DNA of 11,463 nt from Planoprotostelium fungivorum (lineage: Eukaryota > Evosea > Variosea > Cavosteliida > Cavosteliaceae). The position numbers were made by a program, and so were the translations under genes. Each line of letters begins with the position of its first letter. Position 1 is the stretch's first letter. This document shows, one piece after another, positions 1 to 8,020 of the stretch. Where the stretch lies: assembly GCA_003024175.1 (NCBI GenBank), contig MDYQ01000432.1, forward strand, positions 1 to 11,463. The letters run 5' to 3'. The notes below the pieces were generated by a model. That model was not told the origin of the DNA, ran no database searches, and saw nothing but the letters and a program-made list of their open reading frames with translations.

Positions 1-1590
1 ATGACACGAAATAACACAGATGGTTTACAATTCCTTTATTATCGACTTTGCATCCATTCGCTTCCAAATATCGCTGTTCGCTCCGCTGCTCCCACTTACA
101 GTATATGCGGTTGTTCTCCGTACATTCGATTGTGAATCAATCATCAACCACTCACTTTTTCAGAGCCATCATCGTGATGTAAGAGGGAATGATGAGATAA
201 TGTGCTCACCGATTCAAAGTTTGTGCTGAACATGCTGTCTCAGACTTTGATCGACTTCCTCGTCCTCTTCCTCATCATCTGCAACAGCTTAAGGTTCTTC
301 ATCTGATGAGTAGACGACTCACACCTTTGTTCTGATCGATCTATTAGATGATGAGTTACTAACATCATCAGTCATCTCATTGTGGCTCATCCTACGATCC
401 CAAAGGCAGATTGTAGTGGTATGATCTTGCCGCCCATTCTCCCATGATGGGTAACAGCGTGAAAGCTGAACGGGTGTGAGCGAACGAATGAGAGAGGACA
501 GCTCACCTGATTCTCCCGTCTATTCAGACTCGGGATGATCCAGCAAGAGCGAGTTGAACGGAGAGGTGACGGACTGCAATAGAACCGTTAAACGGCAAGA
601 ACGATGGACTCCGAGTGGTGCGACGAAGCCTCTCCCTTGTTCTTGTCGTCTCTTGTCTTTCCTTCGGTCACCTCTTCCATGTGAGTGAGGATCTGTGGGA
701 GGAGCCTTAACAGGAGAATGTGAGGTGAGGTCTGCTCTAACATCAGTTTACCCTTTAGAGGGAGCGATATCAGTTGGGATGAAGTAATCATCAGAGATAT
801 CCTTGGAGTCTACGAGTTTCATCCTCTCGAAGCATCAGCGTGACGATCGAGTTTGTGAAGTCAATCGTGCTTTGTGATGTTAATGGTTAGGCCATCTGAG
901 ATGATGCATCAAGTCCTACAATTGAGGTGGTCAACTGTTGATAAACGCTAACCTCGTCGGTACTGAATCCATTTTCAGCCAATCATACGATCTCGTTCTC
1001 ACCATCCAGCTGATGCGATATTGACGAGAGGATATGGCTGCCATCCAGTTTCAGTGTGTCCATTACTTCATCGACGCCGCGGCAAGATTCCACTTCCTAC
1101 GGGACCTGTTCATTCTTTGGCCCTCCTCCAGAGAAGGAGGAAAAGGAAGAGAAGAGCAATGTCAGCCGATTATTGGGTAAATAATGGATCGTGCGATCTC
1201 ACAAGCGATGTAGATACCTTTCTCGTTTAGCAAGGACAAAATATCAACTGTTATGGAGGACTCACGTTTGAGGTCTGTAGGGCCATCATTCCAACGAGTT
1301 TTTTTATCAGATCGGTTGTTGTGCACGGAATGTGAGCGACTCTTTGTTCGTGTCCTCCCCCTCATCCTCCTTGACCAACTCGTTATCTGTGCCAAACCAT
1401 TTCACCAACCGTTTGCCTTTTGTATTTTACCCGCCGGTACAAACATTTGGACCAGAGGAAAAAAGGAGAGAGCAAGAGAGGGCATATTTCTGGCATCGAA
1501 CACATTCTGCCATCCCTGCCATCACCCAAAGCTTCGAATAGAACCAATTATATGCCCTCTGAGGTTAAACAGACTTGTTTGTTCTTCCAG
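1..1590. other. Gene-poor stretch, no supported gene
   Basis: No reading frame here shows a recognisable domain, and the open frames are short and overlap on both strands. The sequence is rich in ATC/GAT trinucleotide runs. One pair of frames, 1034-1176 and 1231-1594, could be spliced in frame, but the donor would be GTAAAT, unlike every donor in the three supported genes, so it is not called. No tRNA-like or rRNA-like structure was recognised by eye. Confidence 0.5.
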
Positions 1591-1690
1591 CTAGAGACCA
1601 CATGTCCCTGTGGCTGAGACCACATGTCCCCGTGGCGGAGATCGCACCTATCCCCTGCGGCTGAGACCACATGCCCTGTGGCTAGAGACC
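1591..1690. repeat. Imperfect ~22-bp tandem repeat with hairpin potential
   Basis: Four consecutive imperfect units (1591-1613, 1614-1635, 1636-1660, 1661-1681) are followed by a partial fifth. The core is CTGAGACCACATGTCCCYGTGG, with unit lengths from 21 to 25 bp. Three of the four units contain short inverted arms, CCACA...TGTGG or CCAC...GTGG, around a 5 to 8 nt loop, so each could fold into a small hairpin on either strand. It lies in non-coding sequence, and no function can be assigned. Confidence 0.8.
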
Positions 1691-2001
1691 TGAGTAGAGG
1701 GGCCGATGCCTAACTGAGTCTTCTGTGACCATCGACTGCAGGACAAGTTGTTTCTGCTGGAAGGTGATGACTCATTTCAGTTCAAACGTAACGAAAGCGT
1801 TAACAAAGGCAGATGTGAACGTGAATCAATCTCCCACAGATGTAGATGTATCAGAGGACATCACCATAATCGCAACCCCTCCCAGCTCACGTCCGCCTGA
1901 TCCAGAAGTCATTGGGTCACCTGCGCCGTCACCGCCAGGATTCATTCGAATGGTGAGAACGTCATCCATATCGGATGGACGATGATGACACAGAGGTAGC
2001 A

Positions 2002-2334
2002 CAGATCGATCCAGAAGAAGGCGGCGCAGATTGTGGGAAACATGTGATGGCTGGCTGAGACGAAGGACATGGACCTTTATCACAAGGTAATGATCAGTGA
2101 CCTGTTGTAGAGTAGTATAACCGGTTCTATTCCAGAGGTGAGAAGAAAATGTCATCGTCCCATCACAACGTGCATCACTCGATCGTGAATTCACGATGGA
2201 AGGTGATAGCCATCCTCCTTTCTTGGATTTTTGATAGGAGCGAAAATTCAAGACAGAGGGCGAGTCAAGGATGATTACAAATTCGAAGCCACAATCAAGA
2301 ATCTCGGACGAAGGAGCGAAGAGGAGAAAGGGAC
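2002..2334. repeat. Diverged dispersed direct repeat, copy A
   Basis: This copy aligns by eye with 3803-4144 in the same orientation. Shared blocks in the same order are a GAAGAAGGCG-type run followed by TGTGGGAAACATGTGAT, then CAGTGACCT, CAGAGGTGAGAAGAA, GTGCATCACTCGATCG, TCACGATGGAAG and a 25-nt identical block beginning TCGGACGAAGG (2304-2328). The spacers differ by indels. In copy A the frame that is open in copy B is interrupted by stops. No terminal inverted repeats, transposase or reverse transcriptase are visible, so the type of element is unknown. Confidence 0.7.
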
Positions 2335-3333
2335 AGAAGAGGTGAGAAGAGAATGATTTGAATGTAGTTGAAATGAGAGGGTGGAATGAGAGGGATCATA
2401 ACGGACTTCTCTCCTCTACAGATCCACAGTCTTCTCCTTGGCCATCACACGAACACTGCGGGTTTTCCATGATGAAGGTGAGGTATCATCTTCACTCGTC
2501 AATAGAGGAGGAGCGTCTGTGTTGCTTCTACTTTCAATTTTATTTCTCTGCTAGATGCAGCCAGTGGTGGAATTCGAATGGATGAAGAGTCTGGATAGAT
2601 CTGGGTTGCAGGTGCGCCTGTAACTCACGAATGTTACAGTTGGATGTCCTGCGGATGGGATGCATGAAGTACAACCGGGCACACATCACAACGAAGAGAT
2701 CAGAGACTCGGCCCTCAAGGATCACACGTTCGGCGATGGGTAGCCAATAAAAAGCATTCAATTTCATCATAAATGTCATCGATTTCAAACATCTGTTCGA
2801 AATGTGCGTTTCTCTTCACGAGGTGATGATGCATCACACGTGATCATCAACTCACGCCCCCGTCCTTTTCTTCACGATCGTCAACCTCACCATATACACG
2901 ATAAACTTCTGGCCTCACGACAGTAATTTGAGACAACAAAGAGATTCACCACTGCGAAATTCGAAGCCAATAAACGAACATAAAATCGCTATTGTGCGGC
3001 CCAAGCGAATGCTCACATTTTAATTAATAACAATGACGTGAGATTTGAATCATCAATTCCCTGATCACATTTGTTCGAAGCATGTGCATCGGAAGGTGTT
3101 GAAGATCAAACAAAAGGATAGCAACAGAAAGTTAACAAAATTGTAAAGAATAGCTCACCCCCCCCCGATGATCGACGAGAGTAGCACGTATAGAATCTTT
3201 CGGTGTGCATACAATGCGTGTCAGATCTTGTTGGGAAGGAAGTACATCACAACAACAGCTAGTTTAGACCTGATGCGGTGAGCTGACGATTCTTGTAGTG
3301 GATCGGAGATGCTCATGAGATCAGAGACGTTTT
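2335..3333. other. Gene-free stretch between repeat copy A and dynein remnant
   Basis: No convincing gene is seen here. It holds a further copy of the GAGGTGAGAAGA motif near 2338, a run of nine C at 3158-3166, and an exon-like segment at about 2421-2480. That segment is bounded by CTCTACAG and GTGAGG, followed by another good acceptor (TTTCTCTGCTAG at 2543-2554). The three reading frames do not join into a recognisable product, so it is left unassigned. Parts of it may be further decayed sequence related to the dynein remnant that follows. Confidence 0.4.
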
Positions 3334-3780
3334 AACGTGCTGAGATCATCCTTCTTGGAAAGAATCAACACTCTCCTGGCCTCGGGAGAAGATCAGATCA
3401 TCAATTTGGAGGAGGGGCTATATCGATGGCTCACCCGTCAGGTACTTCTCACATCACATCATCAGCATCACATCGATGATTGACGTTGCATCTTTAGGTC
3501 AGAAGAAATCTTCACGTCGTCTCTACGATGAACACCGCCTCTTCCTCGTTCCACAACTGAGCCATTCACCCGATCTCTGCTGCCGTGTCACCTGGGTCAA
3601 CTTCTGGGCTCGCCGCAGAGTCAGTGCACGCACCAACGGAGTCCCCTGACGTCCGCACCAAGCAGAAGATCCTCATCAAGAGAGTGAATGGAAGGCCAAG
3701 CTGAAGAATTTGGAGAAGAATTTCTCCAAGACCTGAACGAGACCTCCGTCCACATCTTGGACGACAAGATCATCGGCACT
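3334..3780 (+). pseudogene. Cytoplasmic dynein heavy chain remnant (AAA4 joined to late AAA5)
   Basis: Segments in changing frames match cytoplasmic dynein heavy chain, the motor ATPase of minus-end microtubule transport. Frame 3334-3441 begins [19 protein letters not shown] and ends [11 protein letters not shown], both AAA4 sequence. The usual LFEG...ALM stretch between them is missing. An intron of 56 nt (3442-3497, GTACTT...TTTAG) follows, then VRRNLHVVSTMN, the AAA4 strand RNLHVVFTMNP, up to a TGA at 3558. From 3566 another frame reads SPDLCCRVTWVNF, the PDLCSRVTFVNF motif from the end of AAA5. Then SPDVRTKQKILIK (3642-3680), EWKAKLKNLEKNF (3686-3733, then TGA) and LNETSVHILDDKII (3730-3780, then TGA) follow the order of the post-AAA5 helices but switch frame each time. 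Several hundred residues, including the stalk and microtubule-binding domain, are absent between the AAA4 and AAA5 parts. Walker A is not present. This is a non-functional relic; the family match is firm, while the exact dynein class rests on motif wording recalled from the family. Confidence 0.85.
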
Positions 3781-3802
3781 TGAAAGACTTTCAAATCGGT
3801 GC

Positions 3803-4144
3803 GACAGAGATGATGGCCAGAAGAAGAAGGCGTAGAATGTGGGAAACATGTGATCGCAGGCTGAGAGCTTTATCTCGACGAGATGAACACAGTGACCTCA
3901 ATAGTATCATCACCAACTTATATCAGAGGTGAGAAGAATGAATGTCATCATCCATCGACGATCGTGCATCACTCGATCGACGTCATCATGATCAACAAGA
4001 TCAACATGATGATGAACTCACGATGGAAGCCATCAACTCGAAGGCCGTTGGATCTCTCATCCAAGGAATAGGAGAAGACAACTATTCAGACTTATCCCTA
4101 CAAATTCAAATTTCGGACGAAGGAGCGAAGAGGAGAAGGGGACA
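3803..4144. repeat. Diverged dispersed direct repeat, copy B
   Basis: This is the partner of 2002-2334 and starts about 20 nt after the last dynein-like codon. The block order is the same, with the 25-nt identical block at 4113-4137. Copy B contains an Arg-rich frame (from 3809 to the AGAGGTGAG at about 3925) and a second open frame over about 4020-4140. Neither resembles a known domain. The copies lie on both sides of the dynein remnant. The order copy A, unknown sequence, dynein remnant, copy B suggests segmental duplication or insertion, but the boundaries are not sharp. Confidence 0.7.
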
Positions 4145-4358
4145 CAATTTGTCTATTTTTGGCATATTCGTCGCACATATCGCGTTTTTCGAAACTTCAT
4201 CGTAGTGCCGTCTATAATTCTCTTCCGTTTTATAGCAGTTAGCTTTTGATTGTCATCTGTTTTGTCAGTATTATTCTCTACATTGATCACGTCAGACGTC
4301 ATCCGGAGAGGTCTGTCTACAGTAGTTGCCATTCTCGATTTCATGTAAGTCGTCTTCA
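4145..4358. other. Short intergenic stretch downstream of the cyclase gene
   Basis: No supported gene is seen. Open frames on both strands here are short, overlap each other and lack recognisable motifs. The stretch separates repeat copy B from the likely 3' end of the minus-strand cyclase gene. Confidence 0.5.
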
Positions 4359-4364
4359 TTTATT
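4359..4364 (-). terminator. Candidate poly(A) signal AATAAA of the cyclase gene
   Basis: On the minus strand a perfect AATAAA lies about 90 nt after the TGA stop (4452-4454) of the adenylate cyclase gene. The distance suits a short 3' UTR in a compact protist genome. Only the hexamer and its position support this. Confidence 0.45.
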
Positions 4365-4451
4365 CCATTCGATGTCTGTGTTGAGGTCCCGCACTGCTCT
4401 CCTTACACAACGAGGTTGTACTTCTGTCTGTGATCACGAGCTTCTGCCACT

Positions 4452-7301
4452 TCATTTGCACAGGTCCTCAACCAGCAGAGATGTGGGATCGTTTGAGTCC
4501 ATTGCCGACTCAATTCTTGCTCTCAACTTTCTCCCACTAACATCCTGTGGCTCCAGCAAGAGGGCCCTCTCGATCTGCACATCGTAAGCAATGAATGAGA
4601 TCAGACTCTGCATGATGTGGTGAATGAGAACGCACCAAAGAGAATGCATCATCAAATTGCAACTTTTCAAAGAGTCTGAGAGCTCTTTCGTACATCTCAA
4701 AGTATTCTCCTCCTTCCAAGGCGGTCTTTGTTGTGAGCTGCCAGAGAGTTAGACATGATGATCCAAGTTCTACAGCTTCCTCACCTCATAGATCTCTGTG
4801 GACTGAGTCCTGCCTGACACTCTCACGGTGGCCAATTTACGACTGAGATAAGGCAATTGGTTGGGCACCTTGCTTCGAACGGCCTCAGAGATGATGATCT
4901 CAGTGTCGTAATATTTGTTGACGCCTTCCAATCTGTCCCAAAGTGAGTCAAAGTGTTCGACACCACGTACAGTCACCTCGATGCGATGTTGACATTGTCT
5001 CCCAACACAGTCCAGTTCAATTTGACGTCGCTGCCGATATTTCCCACCAGAACCTGCGCTCATCAGAGGAGTCGAGTGAAACAAGAAGGAGGCAAAAGAT
5101 GAAATATCTCACCGTGCCAGTGTGGATACCGATGCGATGACCCAACGTGATTCCGTAGGTCTTTCTCCACTGTACGTTGTGGAATTGGAGAGCACGGCTG
5201 CACTCTATGGCAGCACGGCATGCCTGCTCTTCGTGATTTTGAACCGGAGCCGGAGCATTGTAGACTGACGCGACATTCAACGCGATGATCTTCATCTCCG
5301 TCTCACCTGACATGATGCAGTCCCCCACGAATTTATCGACAGTACCCCCGTGCTCAGCGATGATTTTCGTCATGACTTGCATGTAATCACCCATAATACT
5401 GGCCAGAGTGACGGGATCTATCGTCTCGGAGAGTCGAGTGAAGTCTCGAATGTCTTGGAACATGACGGTAACCTTTGCATTCTTCAAGTTGGGCTTGACC
5501 TCCACCTGATAGAGGTCAACGGAAGCGTCAGAAGGAAGGACTCACACTGGATTGGAGGATGTTGTAGATGACGGCAGAGGGGACGAACTTGCGGAAAGAA
5601 GAGATGGCCGCGTGCATCGCAGTGAAAGACTTGTACAAGTTCTTCACTTCCCACAACATGGGTGTGGACATGTCGTTTCGATTCAAATTTAGACGCGATA
5701 CCTGGCGTGGAGTCAGCGTCGAAGGGGTGAAGATGAGGGATTTCTCACTCTCTCCAAACCGTCGGACACTTGGACGAGTGATCGCATCATGAGTGCGGAG
5801 GATATGATAGAGATGCTGACGGCAAGAGCGGCAACGACGCTCAACACGATAGTGACCAATCTGTCCTCATCAGCCGATCACTCGTTGCTTTGCTGTCTCA
5901 CCTGGCGTATTCTCTGATGCTTCCCAAGAATTGTTCCGATTCTGCCAATTGAATGACGGACCAGTCGATACCGTCTGAAGTGTTGAATCGTGACACAGAC
6001 ATGAAGTAGTCGATTCCGTTGATGTTCACTTCGTTGAGAAACTCTCCATCGCTGCTGGCGATGTTCCACGCCTCTCTCGCCCACGTCTCGCTGCAGTTGG
6101 TAGCGTAGTTTCGATTTCCAGAACTGCGAGAGATCAGCGCGGGAGAATCAGTGGTCTATTCACCCGTCAGCGTTGGGAGTGAATGGAGCCGTGGTACCTG
6201 TGCTCGCAACAATGGCTCCAGTAGCTCTCTCCACGACCATGATGTAGCCTTTCGTGTTGACGACCAATTGTTTCAGCAGGAGGAGCAACCTGCGACGTCA
6301 ATTTGGGATCACATTTTGTAATCGAGACTCACTGACTGTACTCGAAAGCTTGGAACAGGATATACTTGACGTCACCACCGATGCAGACGGTAGTGGGCCT
6401 GATGTAGATGCCGCTGTATGATCTGAGTCCAATGATGGTAGATCCAAATTGCCAACCCGAGCTCTGTCCACACGGAGCGATCTTGAAAGACAGACCTAAT
6501 CGATTGACGTCGACGGGATACGCGTTGGCTCTGTGGGTGAGTCAGCGAATGGATGTCTTCAAAGCCTCACATCGGTGTGGTGACGTTGACGAAAGTTTCG
6601 TTGGAGGGCAGGACAGCCACTTGTGTACCGGGAGCAGGATAGACTGTGGTGTAGATGTAGAAAGTTCCCCCTCCCTGCGGTGGTGAACCAGCGCCGCACA
6701 GATTGAGGTTGGGAAATGTCATCACATAAAAGAGACCGTATGGGAGGTTGACCGTGCGAGCGTGACTCCACTGAAGGAACGGACGGTAGCGATCGGTGCA
6801 TTGTTCTCCCCAGGCCAAAGGCTCAGAGACATTCACGGCTGAGTTGGTGAAAGTGGTCACTGATCGGATCAGATGATGAAATCGTGATCGTGATCGGATC
6901 AGATGATGAAATCGTGATCGTGATCGGAGATCACCTTCTTCCACGCTACGAATGACGGAGGTAAATGTGTCGTTGGCCGCGTTGATAACTTGACGAGACA
7001 ACTCTCTTTGAATGTCCTTGGTTAATTCTATAGTCTTCGATCAGAACTCCTTCTTGATCTTCACATCACCTCGGGTTAATTTCGCTTGCGTCGTCAGACT
7101 GAGGGGTATTGTAACGGCAGCAGAAACTAAAACGAAGAAGAGCACCACGGTAACGTAGATGACTCTGATCGACATGACCTTAGACATCCAGCCTCTTAGC
7201 TTCTCCCGAGGCGTGTCGGGCATCTCCACCTTGATGACGAAGTCGTCTCCTTCTTCCAGCTGTTCGAAAGCCATCACGGGGGATCGGATGAGAGGTCGCA
7301 T
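4452..7301 (-). CDS. Two-pass receptor adenylate cyclase with dCache-like ectodomain
   Basis: Predicted to make cAMP from ATP at the plasma membrane in response to an extracellular ligand. Fourteen exons (minus): 7301-7070, 7027-6935, 6859-6571, 6530-6333, 6289-6164, 6123-5902, 5860-5749, 5701-5546, 5505-5307, 5264-5113, 5053-4977, 4932-4785, 4737-4636, 4574-4452. They total 2,229 nt in one unbroken frame, giving 742 residues. A cytosolic N-terminus (1-45) is followed by TM1 (~46-68), an ectodomain (~69-387) with several N-x-S/T sites and GIDYFMSVSRF...WSVIQLAES near its end, as in dCache sensors, then TM2 (~388-412), a linker, and a class III cyclase domain (~477-668). Catalytic features are metal-binding Asp494 (FQDIRDFT) and Asp538 (DKFVGDCIM), and transition-state Asn615 and Arg619 (DNVNIASR). 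Lys534 and Thr608 match the ATP-selecting pair of CyaC-type enzymes rather than the Glu/Cys pair of guanylate cyclases. A helical tail follows (669-742). ATG 7301 is the first in-frame Met after an upstream TTACAG, so a further 5' exon is possible. Ligand unknown. Confidence 0.93.
6861..6928 (-). repeat. 30-bp tandem duplication inside cyclase intron 2
   Basis: Two identical 30-bp units (6861-6890 and 6891-6920) plus 8 bp of a third fill nearly all of the 75-nt intron (6934-6860, minus strand, GTGATC...ATCAG). The intron has no stop in the frame of the gene and its length is a multiple of three, so an unspliced message would stay open. A homogeneous tandem copy in an intron implies a recent duplication. 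Confidence 0.9.
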
Positions 7302-7725
7302 CGGGTTCGTCTGTAATGATAAATGTGCTGTTCGTACGGTTTTCTCGTAGGGGGAGCTGCTGGTGGCTTGAGCTTGCGGCGGAAAAATAAATTGATGTAG
7401 TATCGATGGGATCGACGCACCAGAGGCTAGTTTTCCTTCAATTTTATCTTTGAGCACCCTTAAGCTGTCGTTTTATCACTTAGCCTTAAGCTGATAATTC
7501 TGAATATAGCAAAAGTCACAATATCGGTTACCCCTCACGCATGTATAAGCTGAAAGTCACCATGGTGACAATAAACCGTGACAGGAAGATCTTGAGGTGA
7601 GCGTCAGCTACCAATTACGAACTCCCCGTCGACTCGGTGTTACTTGAAACCACCGAGAGCCCACCCATTTCCATACTTTCCTATATATATATCGTCCTCG
7701 GATGGACTACAGAACCTACCCTCTC
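7302..7725. promoter_or_regulatory. Divergent intergenic region between cyclase and BPI-like genes
   Basis: This is the first part of the ~720-bp gap between two genes transcribed away from each other. The minus-strand frame of cyclase exon 1 stays open to 7457 but contains no ATG there. The stretch probably holds the cyclase 5' UTR and promoter, and perhaps an upstream exon whose acceptor would be TTACAG at 7316-7311. No promoter element can be fixed for the cyclase. Confidence 0.4.
7682..7692 (+). promoter_or_regulatory. TATA-like run
   Basis: TATATATATAT lies about 35 to 45 nt before an ATG at 7726 and about 330 nt before the ATG of the BPI-like gene. Its palindromic nature means it could act in either direction. 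It is an AT run in otherwise balanced sequence, and there is no direct evidence that it is a promoter. Confidence 0.25.
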
Positions 7726-7948
7726 ATGATCGCCCGCGGGGATAGTTACTGGTGTGTTATGGAAACCATCCATCCACGGTAACGACCAAGCCATCTCCTC
7801 CAGCGAAATCGAAGATGAAGTTATCGCCTCTGACGAGGACGATGAGAAGAGAACGAGTAGTTGTGAGGCATGTAGCGGATTCGTGTTTGAAGGAATTACC
7901 TCTTTCTGTTCCAAGTGCTCTCATCAAAGGCCTCACGCCCACGGGTAA
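7726..7948 (+). CDS. Possible small acidic zinc-ribbon protein (start unresolved)
   Basis: The frame that runs from 7730 to the TAA at 7946-7948 encodes an acidic stretch (SDEDDEK) followed by CEAC...CSKC, a C-x2-C-x11-C-x2-C arrangement typical of a zinc ribbon, then a His-containing tail (HQRPHAHG). There is no ATG in this frame. The ATG at 7726 lies in another frame and can be joined to it only by a 25-nt intron (7779-7803, GTAACG...CTCCAG), giving 65 residues. That intron is shorter than any other in the window and lacks the GTG donor start seen in all of them, so the start is uncertain and an upstream exon may be missing. It ends only 73 nt before the ATG of the BPI-like gene. It could be a tiny real gene, the end of a larger one, or chance; the four-cysteine spacing is the only positive evidence. 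Confidence 0.35.
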
Positions 7949-8020
7949 ACGGAAGAATTGTCGTAGCTTGTAGACGAGAATCCATTGCTCGAATCGTCAA
8001 AAAGTCAACACAGATCGGAG

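Noticed and set aside
207-310. Minus-strand acidic frame (DDEEEDEEVDQSL) near the window start
   Set aside because: It is short, interrupted by a stop upstream, has no ATG, and acidic runs arise easily from the GAT/GAG simple sequence common in this window.
1034-1594. Two plus-strand frames that can be spliced in frame (donor GTAAAT at 1177, acceptor TTTAG at 1230) into about 167 residues with several cysteines
   Set aside because: The first part has exon-like codon use, but the donor differs from all 27 supported ones, the product has no recognised domain, and overlapping frames in the same place are equally open. It could be a relic; transcript evidence would decide.
1826-2251. 141-residue minus-strand open frame, with an overlapping plus-strand Pro/Ser-rich frame at 1725-1985
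   Set aside because: Neither has a recognisable motif. Both run across the start of, or close to, repeat copy A, whose blocks are shared with 3803-4144 without a shared frame.
2421-2480. Exon-like segment between CTCTACAG and GTGAGG, one frame of which reads TLRVFHDE, faintly like the LRVF.D stretch before dynein AAA4
   Set aside because: The match is too short, and joining this frame to the next candidate exon at 2555 soon meets a stop. It is noted only because a dynein relic lies downstream.
6567-7001. A single uninterrupted 144-residue minus-strand frame covering the cyclase ectodomain start
   Set aside because: It is a read-through of the stop-free 75-nt intron. Splicing at GTGATC/ATCAG removes the duplicated decapeptides and matches the small size of the other introns, although retention remains possible.
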